Shown: positions 1 to 12,080, counted from the stretch's first letter. The stretch: DNA of 64,000 nucleotides from Silene latifolia (GCF_048544455.1 NC_133538.1:41861969-41925968); one strand, 5' to 3'. Notes: generated by a model not told the origin, from the letters alone. Numbers and translations are program-made.

Positions 1-1010
1 ACAAACAACTCTACAATTAGTAAAGAGGCAAGTAAAGGTCGGATCCCAAGGGACGGGAATTGAGATGAGATTTCTATTGAAACTAGTGGTGTCTTAGGGG
101 TGTCACAATTTGGGTTGATGTAGAAGGTCACTAAACTAAATAGCAAAGAAAGTAAATAAATAAGATGAATTAAAAGGGTTGTAAACAATTGATAAAAAGC
201 ACTAGGGTGTCATGGGGTCATAGGGGAATCATGGGAATTGATCATACAAACATGTTCTCAAATTATAAGCAAGCAATTATTGTTGTGATGGATTGAGTTG
301 GGTTATATCTTACAATCCTAGGAAAGTTTGGGTCCCGGAGCCGAATCCATTAGATTGTACAACACCTACAAGTCGACTTAGTCTTCCCTACTCAACAACA
401 TGCATGGTCTAATGAGACTCGAGTTGGTTTATGTCTTACAAGTCTCATTGAAAAGATAGGTGATGGGTAAAAAATGCAAGGATTCATAGGCTCACATTTC
501 ATCAAACATAACATGTGCATGAGTTGATATCAAAACAAACAAGCAAATAAACCATGAAAGCATATTAATTTAAGCATGAATCATTCCCCATGTTGGTTTC
601 CCCTAATTACCCATTAACCCTAACTAGGTCACTACTCACTCATTATCATGTTGATTATGCTAGCAAGGTTGTCAATCATACCAACAAAAGGAAACATGAT
701 GAATAAATGAAAGTAATTAACAATAATTGAAGAGGGATTAAGAGAATTATACCTACTAATGATTCCAATAATAAAGCAAAGAATAAAAGAAGTATTTGAT
801 GCTTGATTGAGAGGTTGTCAATCTCCCAATAATAACCCAAATAATATTCAATTACCCAAAATAAAGGATGAACAAAAGAGAGATTAAGGAAATAAAACTT
901 GTATTAGAACTTGATTAATTGTTGATTACAATACTAAAGAGAGATTTGATTGATATTAACTACTCTAATTATTGATAAGAAGAACATGCTCTTCTAATTA
1001 GACTAATGAG

Positions 1011-1020
1011 GTATTTATAG
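1011..1020 (-). promoter_or_regulatory. TATA box of element I LTR
   Basis: CTATAAATAC on the minus strand, in an AT-rich context downstream (in minus orientation) of the GC-rich motif array. This is the usual arrangement of an LTR core promoter. Inferred from sequence only. Confidence 0.45.
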
Positions 1021-1164
1021 TGGAAATTAGGTGGATGCATTAGGGTTAACTAAAGGCTAAACTAGTAATTACACTTTTTTAGTTTGAGCAGAGAGGAGCC
1101 GGTATTTTTCGAAGGAAGGGCTTCTTTCTTTGTAGCTTGGAGAAGACGAAATTTCGCTGTACTG

Positions 1165-1330
1165 GAATCCGTGCGTTTTGGAGTCAGGACGGGCGGATTC
1201 AGGCGGAGGAAAACGGGCGTCTTCAGGTGAATCCGGGCGGATTGTGGTGGCTACTAACCCGGGCGTCTTAAGGAGAAAACGCACGGATTGTGCTGTGGAG
1301 GACGGGCGGATTGTGGAGAAACCGCACGGA
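1165..1330 (-). repeat. GC-rich short-motif array in element I LTR
   Basis: Eight related 7-10 base motifs lie about 20-26 bases apart. On the plus strand the cores CGGGCGG/CGGGCGT/CGCACGG start near 1190, 1214, 1234, 1260, 1280, 1303 and 1323, with a reversed form CCGTGCG at 1169. On the minus strand they read AATCCGCCCG, AATCCGTGCG and GACGCCCG. The spacer sequence is not conserved, so this is not a simple tandem repeat. It lies in the presumed U3, upstream of the TATA box. Confidence 0.6.
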
Positions 1331-1680
1331 TTGTACCTCAGCAATATTTCTTCTTCTTTTCTTCCCTTTTCTTCACAAAATCCTTGGGGATTTCCTTGGG
1401 GATGCAAGTATCCTTTCTCAATCATTGCTCATCTACTATCATATGTACAAAGGTCTTCTAATCTTGTCTCTCCTTGATGCTTGGTCATTGAATTCAATCA
1501 ATTTAGTCTCGTTTTGCCATGAAAATGCAAGATTTGCACTCCTTTCCTACCAAGGGATCAAAATCTCAAAGAATATGCAAAACAAAGAACTAAAGACAAT
1601 AAATGACCCAAATATGCACTAAAAAGCATGGGAACAAGGCTAATTCGGGGGCTAAATATGCGCTAATTATGGTCACATCA

Positions 1681-2232
1681 TGGGTGTAGTTGTGTTTCGT
1701 TGTTGCTGCTGCGTATTGTTGTTGTTTTTCAGAAAAGAAGAAGAAGAAATGAGGAAGGACGCAGGGTGTGGGGTTGGGGATGCGTAAAGTAACATCAACC
1801 ACCATAATATAGTAATAATAATAATAATACTAATAATATATAAACATATATAAAAGAGATATTTTAGGGGTAGAGTGTAAGAGGGTAGGTGAGCGTGTTG
1901 TCGAGTTCTGGTTGGTCCTGGTTAAAACAGGTACAAAGTGAAATGTGACGGTCTAATGTTAGACGGAAATTAAGACGAAGATTATTATTATTACCGTCAC
2001 TATTATTATCCGACCAAAAATACGTATACATATATTATTATATAAATCATGCCTTAAAGATATAATTTATTCGTACGTATTTTTATATAAACGAGCTTTT
2101 GTATAATACGTTTATAAAAATCGTGTTTGACATAAAATTAATTAAATTGAATAATTCAAAAATATATAATAAAGTGGTTAAACGGTTTTAATAAATTTTA
2201 AATGTCAAAATGGGAAATTCGCGGATGTTACA
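1681..2232 (-). mobile_element. Element B, 3' LTR remnant
   Basis: This matches 26109-26665 almost base for base, differing by a few substitutions and a short AAG-repeat length difference. On the minus strand the LTR begins at 2232 with TGTAACATCCGCG, directly after a polypurine tract. It is cut at 1681 by the insertion of element I, so the remainder lies outside the window. It contains ATA/AAT-rich runs and no coding capacity. Confidence 0.75.
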
Positions 2233-2247
2233 ATCACCCCACCTTTT
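2233..2247 (-). other. Polypurine tract of element B
   Basis: On the minus strand AAAAGGTGGGGTGAT immediately precedes the LTR start TGTAACATCC. The sequence just upstream contains GAGGACGAAAC, similar to the tail found before the tract in element A. Confidence 0.65.
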
Positions 2248-4313
2248 AAAAAGTTTCGTCCTCGAAACTTGAAAGTAGAAATGAAAGGCCATATAAAAAT
2301 AAAACCGGAATTTTAAATTGGTAACCAAAACATTAAAGGGTTACTCACTTGTAAGAATTAAAATTCTCTCAAAAATGTCAACTAAAATTTTCCGATCGAA
2401 CCGGGCCGAAAGGCAAATCATTTGTATAAATTAAAAATCAAAATACTTTCAGAAACATTAATGAAGAGTTTTCAAAAGTGTAAGTCTCATTCATGGAACG
2501 AAATTGCTCTTGTCGTGCACACAAGAACGCTAACTTTCCAAGTCAAAGACGGATTTAAACAAAATCATTCGCCGACAAGCGTAGAACAAGTTATCAAACG
2601 TCTCCAATAACGAGTTCTAACATCCGATCAACGTTAAAATCAAAAGAAAAAGATAACCCACTCAAATTTTCTCTTGCAAAAGCCAAAATAGAGATAAAGG
2701 TTTCTCTTTTAAGCTCGAAAGGGAGTCAAATTTCTGAAAATGTAACATTCTACCCGGACAAATAAATCATAAATAGATCAAAGTTAACAGAAATTGGATA
2801 AAATTTAAAGATATCATAGGTTTAACAATTAAAATCATGATAAAGAAGTCTATACTCAAGAGCAAATATGGAATTAAATCAAATTTTCATTTTTTTTTTT
2901 CAAATCTTTACAAGTAGGGAAAATTTTGTAAGAGTAATATAGGTTCTTAACAACGAATCAAAAATGGTAGCTTGAAAAATTTAGAAATTGTATGAAATGA
3001 AAAGCAATTTAGACAACATAAATACAAAGTACACTAAGAGAGTCCAAACTTAACCAACAAAAGAACTATGATGAACTTCCTAGGGTAAGAATTGAAGTCA
3101 AATCTACAAGGATGTCAAAAATTGAGTTTTTATAGGTCACTGGCCTCAAACTTAAGGGAGGAGCAAGATGAAGTGAGGATAGGAGGTATGAACGGTAACG
3201 CTTATAGGCAAAGAAGAAAGGGAATTAGACAAGAAGGAAACGCCAGGTACTCATATCCAACTAGTGTCATCTATGAGTTCCTCAAAATGGTAAACCATCA
3301 ATCAAAAATCCAAATTCAAAAGTCCCTTTACACATTCTATCATCCCAAGGACATCTTGTTATACTATCGAAACCTAAAGCATAGATGGTGACATTTTCCA
3401 AACTACGAGACAACCACCAAAAACATCTAACTCATCTCAGCTGAGCATCTATTGATCATAACTTGTAATTACATCCCACAATTAGCATCTCTCATATGGT
3501 AACATCTACATCATCAAACTCTCATGTCCAAAGCGATTACGAAAGCCAATCATAAACTCGACTTACTTAGTCAATTCTATATCCTCAAATCCACCATTAA
3601 ATTTCATTCATCTTAGGTCAAGTATTAAGGACTAGTATCCCAAACATAAACAACAAAGCCAAGTTCTATAACCTTAGTAACCAATGCAACTCACACTTGA
3701 CACACAAAATCCACCAATCAAATATACTCACTTTATCAAGGATCTAGGTATAAGAACCATCAAGTATGTCTCATCACACTACCTAAGTATTTCCAACATC
3801 AAATCCTCTCAAAACCAGGTTTAAGGGTCAAACACAACAATCTCCTCAAAATTCAAATTTCCAACCAAGGTCAACATTCCTCAAAAGAAAGCGTACCATC
3901 GAAAGGCGTTAAGGCAGGATAAGCAAGGAACAAAGAACAAGATAGGGGTACAAGAGTAGCTTTCAAAGTAAAACAGAAGAGAGTTTAGAAGGAGGATAGC
4001 ACCAAGAGATAAAGAATAAGGCAAGATACACAAAGAACGAGAAACGTCTTCAAGGAAGTAGAAGCATTCTTCAAAGTTGAACAAATCTTCAATACTCGGC
4101 AATAGGAACCAAATCTTGATCATCACATTGGTAAGCTCATGGTATGTCAATCCAAGAGCACAACAATCAACAAACATGTTAAAACCTAACAAAGAGCAAA
4201 CACAATACAGACTACCACATTAGGTCCTTAAGTCTACCCACCTCTCATTCATTATTCAAGTTCAAGTTCAAATTTAAATTTGGGGTACACGTGTGTGCGT
4301 CGGGAGCAACATA
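2248..4313 (-). mobile_element. Element B internal region, non-coding
   Basis: About 2.1 kb lie between the polypurine tract and the primer binding site, far too short for a gag-pol of a gypsy element. The open frames here (for example a hydrophobic 103-residue frame at 3881-4192 minus and a 99-residue frame at 3092-3391 plus) resemble nothing I recognise. They have no zinc knuckle, protease, reverse transcriptase or integrase motifs. I read the element as non-autonomous, with only a short GAGGACGAA-type tail near the tract recalling the end of a chromovirus-type pol gene. A large internal deletion is an alternative explanation. Confidence 0.55.
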
Positions 4314-4326
4314 GGCTCTGATACCA
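4314..4326 (-). other. Primer binding site of element B
   Basis: TGGTATCAGAGCC on the minus strand, two bases after the LTR end GGGTTCACA. It matches the initiator-methionine tRNA 3' end used by many plant LTR retrotransposons. Confidence 0.8.
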
Positions 4327-5144
4327 ACTGTGAACCCCCGCAATAACGCGAAAAATATAAATTATAATTTCAAGCGGAAATTAGGAAAATTTTTGAAATT
4401 TTTAAAATTTAAAGCGCGGGTTCATTAAAATCTAAAACACAAATAAAGAATGCGGAAATAAAAATTAAATTATACAAATGTGATCGTCAAGGTGAGGGAA
4501 AATATATCCCTCGAATGACAAAGGATAAAAGGTGAGTCTAAACAATCCTACTAAACCGACTACTAGTTCAAGGTACTCGCTAGCCCACACGCCTTCCCCA
4601 CGTAAGCATCTTCACCACTTGTCATTCATGTAAACATGAACGCCACAGTCACTGGGGAGTAAATCAAGGTTCTCCCAGCCACAATATGTCGAAACGAACA
4701 TAACAAAGAACATAAACAAACAATCATATTAGATAAGACATGAGTGAATAGAATCAAAACTAAACATGGGATCATACGATTTTAAACCAACAAGAGTAAA
4801 AGAAATGACGGAATAAACAAGTAAGGCATAAGCAACAATAAATAAATGGAAAAGAAGGACAAGGAAACCGACACGGCCACTTAGCCACGAGCACGTATTT
4901 CAAGGAGATATGACCAAAGTAACCATCCAAATAATGCAAGACATTTATCACTCTTAGACTATAATTTCCACGGGTAGGACTATGATAATAGTACGGTCCT
5001 AGTCTAAATCTGCAGATTATCGGGTGTACATCCCGATTCGACGTGCGCCAGCACAGCACGCACCCAATACTCGACTACTAAGGAGATCGAGTACCCCAAT
5101 CACCAGAACACCACGAAAGTGGCGGAAAGACTAAGATAAGACTC

Positions 5145-5275
5145 ACTTGCCAGAACAGCACAAGTGGCAAAAAGCCGTACTTGCTAGAACAGCACAAGTA
5201 GGCCAAAACCGTACTTGCCAGAACAACACAAGTAGGTCAAACCCGTGCTTGCCAGAATAGCACAAGCAGGGCAAA
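5145..5275 (-). repeat. 34-bp tandem repeat with ACTTG/CAAGT arms
   Basis: Four copies have starts near 5145, 5179, 5213 and 5247, exactly 34 bases apart. Each holds ACTTGCCAGAACAGCACAAGT or a close variant, whose ends ACTTG and CAAGT form an inverted repeat around a 10-11 base loop. In the fourth copy both arms have changed together (GCTTG...CAAGC), so the pairing is kept. Confidence 0.75.
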
Positions 5276-6423
5276 AATGTATGGCAAACACGTACGATGG
5301 TAATATGGCATTTCTACAAGAATACGACTCTTACAAGTATTATTTATAATAACCTTTTCATGCTTGTAACATATAAATAAACATTTCATTTCATAATTAT
5401 ACATGCCGGTTAAATAGATTAAACAAGTACAACAAACAAGTACATGGGACGGGATTATTAATGTCACACTCATACTTATGGCTTGCATCTCACCATAAGT
5501 ACGGATGGGAACATCGGTCCCGACGATCATATCGAGGGCCTATGGCTCACCCTTAGTGTCCGATAGGACCACGACTCACACCACCGAACAATACAAGACA
5601 TTATCAAGGATATGACCTTTCACAAATAATTATTTAACAATAAATGTCTCATACTTGTCTTATGCAGATAAATATTTCATTTTATAATTTATCATGCCGG
5701 TTAAAAGGAATATAATGAATGATAATGGATAATTTTACGTTATATGAAATATACGGGATAAAATGTGACCAAGTCCAAGTGCCCCATTTATGAGCCAAAT
5801 AAATAAATCATGTGAAATCCAATAAATGGACTAGAATAAGCCCGATTAAAAAAATAAGACAAGCCCAATAACTGAATTGTAAGGAATCCAACAAAATGAA
5901 TATGTGAAGAAGCGATATTAACGAATTACGTTATATAAAATATAAGACGGATATTAAATAATTCGATTAAACCAACTTAGCACTAAAAGTATCCATAATA
6001 TAGATGTGTCCCAACTAACCCAAAATATGTGTGCAAGCCCAACTAAATCACCATGAGAAGCCCTATTAAAAGACCATACCACACCTATATGGCCCAATAA
6101 CAAGTCATATAAAACAAGCCCAATATGACTCATTACTAAATAATGTGACGAGTACATGAGCATATTTGAGACGGTAATTTAAACAATTAAATAATGGGGT
6201 TTTATAAGTATAACTATAAAAGATAAATGTTTAAATAAACGAATTTAACGAATTGCGTTTTATAAAGACACGAGACGGAAATTCAAAAATTTCAAATGAA
6301 TTAACTTGCGCCAACCACTCAACCCACGATTTGAGGACTGGCTGTGCAGCCCATAATCGACCTCGAACCCCGGCTAGACACGGCCTCACGAGACCCCACA
6401 GAAGGCCCATAAAACCGCCTGCT

Positions 6424-6428
6424 CAACC
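6424..6428. repeat. Target-site duplication of element A (left)
   Basis: CAACC directly before the LTR terminus TGTAACACCC. The same five bases follow the other terminus at 25395-25399. Confidence 0.85.
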
Positions 6429-6493
6429 TGTAACACCCCCGCACACCAGGATGCCTTACCAAGGACCATTCTAGTGTAAGACGGTGTTACCAT

Positions 6494-6507
6494 CTCGGTT
6501 TCCCGAG
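6494..6507 (-). other. GAAA-tetraloop hairpin near LTR end
   Basis: CTCGGGAAACCGAG forms a 5-bp stem closed by GAAA. The same hairpin with the same following bases (ATGGTAACA) occurs at 24190-24203 in the other LTR and at 14514-14527 in solo LTR D. Confidence 0.6.
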
Positions 6508-7493
6508 GAAGTAGATCAAATTAGACAACTAAAGAACAATCATATATTATTAACATGTCTTATAAAATACAACTTACTACAACGTCTTAATAATAAAGGT
6601 ACAACCATGACACTAATGACACTGCCTCTCTAGAACGGTAGCGTGATGACTCGATCCCTCCAATCCTAGCTGCCACAATCAACAAAACCTGCTAAGCCAA
6701 CTGCTCACCATCCCCGAATGGATCACCGCAGGTTTCACAAAACAACAACAACGGGTCGATCTTGACTAATCAAAAGTAAGACAGATAACAATATAAACAA
6801 TGATCATCCTCTATCCCGGTCTCACAACCACGTACGATCGACTACGCCCCGAAGGGTGTAGCCCTGCCAGATTACCCATCGCAACAGGTATCCTCGCCGC
6901 CAGTGGGTGACCGCAGCCCATCCCACCTAGTCCAGCTCATCAACGAGCGACTAATAATCCCTGTCCCTTAATGTGCACATCCCCTCCCGTGGCGGGTTCC
7001 ACGGAGGGCGAACTAGGGTGTGAAGTCACTCCCGCAAGTGACTCCACTACCATCACAACACACACAACCTTACCGCTGTCACAACACCACAACAACACCA
7101 CCATCACCACTACACCCATACTCCGATGATCAGCAGATGACAATCATACACAATACAATTACAATCTTAAATCAATTAACAGTAAACTGAGTAGGGAAAC
7201 CCTACCTCATCGCAAAGCATGCAAGACTCCCATTTACAGCCACGCACGACTCCAACAAGCATCCTACATTACACATCGACGGTGACATAGACGACCACCA
7301 TTACCGTCATCCTTTCTCGGCGAATCCCGTCATTCCCATGGTAGGGTTTAGGCTAATTTTATTAGAGTGTGAAGATATGGGGTGATAGGGGAGAGAGGTA
7401 GACTAGGGTTAGAGAAAGAGGAACTGTCGAAGAAATGAGAAATGAAATGAATCTCGCGAACTTGCGTTTATATTAACGTGTCGACAGCAGCCA

Positions 7494-7586
7494 TACTCGG
7501 TCGAGTACAAGAGTACTCGGCCGAGTAGGCTCTACTCGGTCGAGTATCGGGGATACTCGGCCGAGTAGCCTCAGCTAGGTCGAGTA
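7494..7586. repeat. Phased TACTCGGYCGAGTA array (LTR copy 1)
   Basis: Four full motifs start at 7494, 7514, 7533 and 7554. They alternate TACTCGGTCGAGTA and the perfect 14-base palindrome TACTCGGCCGAGTA, and a decayed fifth copy lies near 7573. Spacing is 19-21 bases, and the spacers are not conserved. The same array is present in the other LTR at about 25190-25282. Confidence 0.8.
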
Positions 7587-7698
7587 AGCAATCCTGTAAA
7601 CCTCATGATACAAGTCTGATCCCTCACCCATTCATCCCTAAGGTATGTTTGGTCAACATTACCGGTCAACAATGTTCTTAAATATCTTGGGTGTTACA

Positions 7699-7710
7699 AT
7701 CTTCCCCCTT
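7699..7710 (-). other. Polypurine tract of element A
   Basis: AAGGGGGAAGAT on the minus strand, directly before the LTR start TGTAACACCC. It is preceded by GGGGACGAAGTTCTTTT. Confidence 0.8.
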
Positions 7711-8001
7711 AAAAGAACTTCGTCCCCGGGTTCACCCACACGACCCTCTCCTCGGTTTTTCACGTACCATGACATTGACCACCCACACCAAGGTGCACAA
7801 ATTTACACCGTCCTGGCATCATCATCACACCAACTTACTCAAACAATAATCACCTATCACCAACTTTCACATACTCTTACAGAAATTAATGAACTCACAT
7901 GCATTCTTTTGCCAAACGCGACACAACTATTATCAACTACACACAGAAATGAAACAATACTCAAAACAGCACTCAACCATACAATCATAGCAATATACAA
8001 A

Positions 8002-8079
8002 TGCAAACCATATACAAATGTGAACTACCACGATCAATTATGCAAACCATATACAAATGTGGACTACCACGATCAATTA
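8002..8079. repeat. 39-bp tandem duplication
   Basis: Two adjacent copies starting TGCAAACCATATACAAATGT at 8002 and 8041 differ by one visible substitution. Confidence 0.85.
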
Positions 8080-8273
8080 TCATAAAAATTGAGTTGAGAC
8101 ATCCGTGCACAGTATAACCTTCATATTACTTGAATACAACATAGCTACAGCTTCAAGGAAACATGAACATAAATTCCGAATGTTAACGTGCCTAACATAC
8201 ATGTGATTCCAAAATCATAGGTATAACTACATACATATTTCACGTAATTAAATACTTAATTCTCCGCGACATC

Positions 8274-8310
8274 ACTCTTCCCCTCTTAAAGGAACTTCGT
8301 CCCCGAAGTT
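8274..8310 (-). other. Second polypurine-tract-like module in element A
   Basis: The minus strand reads GGGGACGAAGTTCC then TTTAAGAGGGGAAGAGT, a near copy of the module before the true tract at 7699-7730. It could be an internal second-strand priming site or the trace of a partial duplication. Confidence 0.5.
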
Positions 8311-8763
8311 CACCACTAGCCAATTCCGTGCCCAAAGCCAACAAGTACATCCTGACGGCACACGCTACTATATGAAAAAGCAAAACACTACACCACAAGA
8401 CTATACTAATCACGTATAACAGTACCAAAGAGTTATAGCAGTCGTCACAAAAGTCGTTACCCCGACTCAAAACAAAACAACTAACAAAACGAAACACCAC
8501 CGCGACCATCCCCCTCTTTTAGCACAACTTACTTTATGACATTACACACTTGTGGCTTATAAAGACAAAATGTTTCAGCAACCAAGTAGTATATAACAAT
8601 TAAAAATATGGAATTAATAAGAAATAGCAGCTTGATGCGTAACCCGTTGAGGCAATTATCACTGTAACCAAATATATAGATATACTCATAAAACTTGTTA
8701 CAGCTACCCCGCTATATGAGTAGGGTATTACCTTTCATATGCTTTAATGACGCAGTTATCCCC

Positions 8764-9996
8764 TGTTGGAGTTAGTGTCCTCCACAATAGTGCGTTAACA
8801 TAATAAATCTCATTAATAGAATATCATCAGATATTTAATTATTTGATCCTCGTCAGTTAATTAACGTAAATCGATAACAGTTGGCTGACTAGAGTTTGAC
8901 GTTATTGTCGTGAGACGGCGGTGATCAACTGACCCCTTTCGGTCACACCTAAAGGAACGAACCCCAATTGATAACTAATTAATTGTATGAGATACAATTC
9001 ATTTAGTCCCTTGATTTATAGACTAAGAGGTTAGTCGATTATTATTAGAGAGATTTCGAGTTGCGAACTCGAGGAGCGGCAATTATTATTTAATTATGCG
9101 ATAATTAAATAATAAGTTTTGGGAAATGGGTTTTAGTTAATTAACTGTTAATTTACTAAAATTGTACTAATTGATTAATGTGATTAATATTAGTACGTAA
9201 ATAATATGTGTAGTGGTACACGTATATTTACGGAGTGAATTGGACGAATTAATTATGGAATCATTTAAACATGATACGATGTTTAAAATGAAAATTACAC
9301 GGATTTGTGCGACAAATATAAAAACCAACATGGACCCGTATATGGTCATGTGGACCGTGTAAAATAAGTGTAATGGATGATTACTCACATAATCATTTTA
9401 CCTTATTTTGTATACTACCATAATATATGTCTTATACTACATTTTGCATGTGATGTAAGATAAAATTATAAGATAAAAAATTTGTCCACTTGATGACACT
9501 CCACCCGCCACTTCCTTTCCTCCTTACACACTCCATATATTTGTTCACTATTACACACTACCGCTCTTACACAATTCATTACATTTTGCATGTGAACAAA
9601 CTTCTTCCATCTCTCTACAATAATTCTCTAGTATACATTATTACTAAGAAAAGTTAGTAATATTACTAGTATTATTATCAAGGGCACATATTAATAAGTT
9701 ACTAGTTCTTACTTATTAATATTGTTGGGTAGTTCTTGGGTGCTACTTGGAGGAGACTTTCTATTTGAAGGTTTTTCAAGGAGGATCATCCATATCATTT
9801 TAGCTCAAGAACAAATTAGTAAGGAGAACTAATTTGTGCCCATTTTACCTCATATTCAATGTAAGGAAATTATTTTTCCTTATACTTTGTTTTTATGCTT
9901 TCATATTAGCATGCATGTTACATAGATCACATAAACAACAATTTATGAGATAAATTTATTTTATTAGAGAGTCTAATATGGATCTATGATCTTTCA
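8764..9996 (+). mobile_element. Element C 5' LTR
   Basis: It starts TGTTGGAGTTAG and ends ATCTTTCA, two bases before the primer binding site. 8764-9908 matches 19277-20423 closely. It contains the block conserved with elements E and F at about 8852-8957. Confidence 0.9.
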
Positions 9997-9998
9997 AG

Positions 9999-10010
9999 TG
10001 GAATCAGAGC
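9999..10010 (+). other. Primer binding site of element C
   Basis: TGGAATCAGAGC, the initiator-Met tRNA primer site (usual TGGTATCAGAGC) with one changed base. Confidence 0.7.
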
Positions 10011-11949
10011 TTAGGCTTGTAATTTGCATGTTGATTTTAAGCATTTTTATGAATTATGAGATAATTAGTAAAAACTCAAAAATTGTGTTAGAAGAGGTTT
10101 TGGCACGAAATTTTTGAGACATGCATACCTACTGATCTCAAAAGATTTGTGGAATTTTTTGGTGATTTGTGAAGTAATTTTGCTAATTTTAATGATTTTT
10201 GGTAGAAAACCGAGTCAAAATGTCGCATTTTAGTGAAAAATTGACTAAAATTAGTTAAATGTTGATTCGGTGCATGGATTTTTTATGGTAGTTCATGAAT
10301 GTTTTCTAATATTTGTATGAAAAAGGTTGAAGGTTGGTTCGAATTTTTGCATGTTTATTGATTTTTTGAGAAAAAAGTCGATAAAAGTCCAATTAATTAA
10401 TCATAATTTCGAAATTTTTGATTCTGCCCATGATAAATTTATGTACATTTAAGAATATTATTTAAATGTCAAAAGTGATTTTGCATGTGTGTTTTCACTT
10501 TGTTTTGATGTTTATTGGTTTTAGTGGTTAAAAACCGATAAATATCGATCTTTTTCTTCACAAAATTTATCCGGAATTTTTGGGCAATTTTTATGACATT
10601 TGGTGTTCTTGGGAGTGTTCCAGAATACTAAAAAAATTTTGTTTCAATTTTTGGGTAATTTTTCAATGATTTTGGATTTTTACTTAAATACTATGATTTT
10701 ACCGATTTAATTAGCAAAATATCACCAAATCAAACTAATTATTTATCATAAAATTAGTGAGGACTAATTTTGAGGTTCAAAACAGTTTGGACAATTAGTT
10801 TGGACTTAAATGAGATTTAAGAGTTAATTATTGATTTTTACATGTTAAAAATCGATTAAATCCACAAAAACCGAGATGGATACCAATGAATGATAGGTAG
10901 GGCGATTTTGGCATCATATTTACAGCATTTTAAGCATATTTATTTAAGTTGAATGAATAATTGTCATTTATTTAAAGTATTTATCTTTTTGTACCTAGTA
11001 TGGCCTAGTTAATTTTAATCGTTATTACCCGAAATGAATGGGAATATCGATTTGTTTGTAATTAAATACGATCTCTTATCGTCGGTTTGTAATTAATTAA
11101 TAGTTTTATTCATTTTATTAATTAATGTATAATAGGAATAGCTATGTAATTCATTTGTAATAGTTATTTTACCGGCGTTTCCAAAAGACGGATTACAACG
11201 AGACGGGGTCTATTTTTGGAAGGTGTTCCAAATCCCACAAGAAAGAGCCACTTATGGAATGAAGAGGCTAGGGACCAAGGAGTTGGTTTCCGAAATGTAA
11301 TAGACTAGTTTTTATTAACTAGGAGGCCATACTAGGATTTATTCATATGCTTACATGTTTGGTTGTTTTATTTTCGCGCATGCCAAAATCGCCATTCACA
11401 TGCATTTTATTTTCGCGGTTGTCAATTCACGTCATTTACATTCACCGAATTAATTCACTTATAAGGAATTTATGACTAAATTGACAAGATCTCTCACATA
11501 ACTAAAATTGAGATTAGCCTTACCAATTAGTAACACCTATGAATCTCTTGTTCATTAGAGCCACGCTCGCCCAAGCGGAGTGTTCTCTTTTTACCTTGGG
11601 TAAGTAGGGTGGTAAGCGGTTATCACACGCCAAAATTGGTTGGACTCAACGGGATATAAGACGGTCTTGTGTTCCGGGGCTAGTAGATGAATTTGAGGAA
11701 ATTTGTCGACCAAGAGTTCTAGAGGTAGAATTAGTCAACGTGACTTACCGAATTTACGCAATTATGAGATGTTTCGCCCAAGCGATGCTCGTTTTTGTTT
11801 AATATTTGGGTCTTGGAATCATTTATATAATTTAGTGGGAGGTCATTATATAAATGCTAAAACTTGCTAAACATGTTTTTACAAGTATTTTTTTAAAAAA
11901 AAACAATGAATGTTAATTTTTCCTTTTTGTTGTAGCATTTTAATTCGCA
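10011..11949 (+). mobile_element. Element C 5' leader, non-coding
   Basis: About 1.9 kb of AT-rich untranslated leader between the primer site and the gag start. No open frame or recognisable domain was seen. A comparable long AT-rich leader lies at the 5' side of element F (51465-53529). Confidence 0.6.
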
Positions 11950-12080
11950 ATGGCAACTTCATCAACTCCATCGACTACTTCACTAGGCAAAGATTCATGG
12001 CTAAGGTCCGTAATGGACAAATGTATTTTAAAAGATGACGGTAGTAACTTTCTTGAATGGGAATCCAACATCAAAAGTGC

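Larger units (their letters stand above)
1..1680 (-). mobile_element. LTR of element I (partial, left side outside window)
   Basis: This non-coding stretch reads as an LTR on the minus strand. It would begin TGATGTGACC at 1680 and run leftwards out of the window. A TATA-type box (CTATAAATAC on the minus strand) lies at 1011-1020, about 660 bases into the LTR, as expected for a U3 promoter. The junction at 1680/1681 is sharp: the sequence from 1681 (TGGGTGTAG...) matches an internal part of the other LTR copy of element B near 26109, where the sequence is uninterrupted. Element I therefore inserted into B's 3' LTR, probably at target TGGGT. The left target copy and the rest of the element are not visible. 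No protein-coding frame is supported. The family is not identified. Confidence 0.6.
4329..6428 (-). mobile_element. Element B, 5' LTR, distal (U5-side) part
   Basis: This is the end of a long LTR on the minus strand (terminal GCGGGGGTTCACA at 4329), interrupted at 6428/25395 by element A. The other part is 25395-26665. Joined, the LTR is about 3.4 kb. The target duplication of A (CAACC) is present at 6424-6428 and 25395-25399, which proves the two halves were once contiguous. No coding frame is supported. It contains a 34-base tandem array at 5145-5275. Confidence 0.7.
6429..7698 (-). mobile_element. Element A 3' LTR
   Basis: 1270 bases, starting TGTAACACCC at 7698 and ending GGGTGTTACA at 6429 on the minus strand. 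It carries a phased palindrome array at 7494-7586 and a GAAA-loop hairpin (CTCGGGAAACCGAG, minus strand) at 6494-6507. The small frames inside it are not coding. Near-identity to 24125-25394 argues for a fairly recent insertion. Confidence 0.9.
7711..8763 (-). mobile_element. Element A interior, 3' untranslated part
   Basis: About 1.05 kb of non-coding sequence between the polypurine tract and the insertion point of copia element C. It holds a two-copy 39-base tandem repeat (8002-8079), which makes a repetitive plus-strand reading frame look protein-like, and a second copy of the tract-like module at 8274-8310. No pol motif is found on either strand. Confidence 0.6.

Noticed and set aside
1178..1477. 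99-residue frame on the plus strand in element I
   Set aside because: It is produced by the GC-rich motif array; it overlaps other frames on both strands and lies in the LTR.
3881..4192. 103-residue hydrophobic minus-strand frame in element B
   Set aside because: No recognisable domain; AT-rich composition on the opposite strand easily gives Phe/Leu/Tyr-rich frames.
4314..4326. tRNA-like text GGCTCTGATACCA here and at 24109, 29077 and 53528
   Set aside because: These are primer binding sites adjacent to LTR ends, not tRNA genes; no cloverleaf is present.
7645..8085. 146-residue plus-strand frame in element A
   Set aside because: It crosses the LTR boundary, is antisense to the element and is partly a 39-base tandem repeat.
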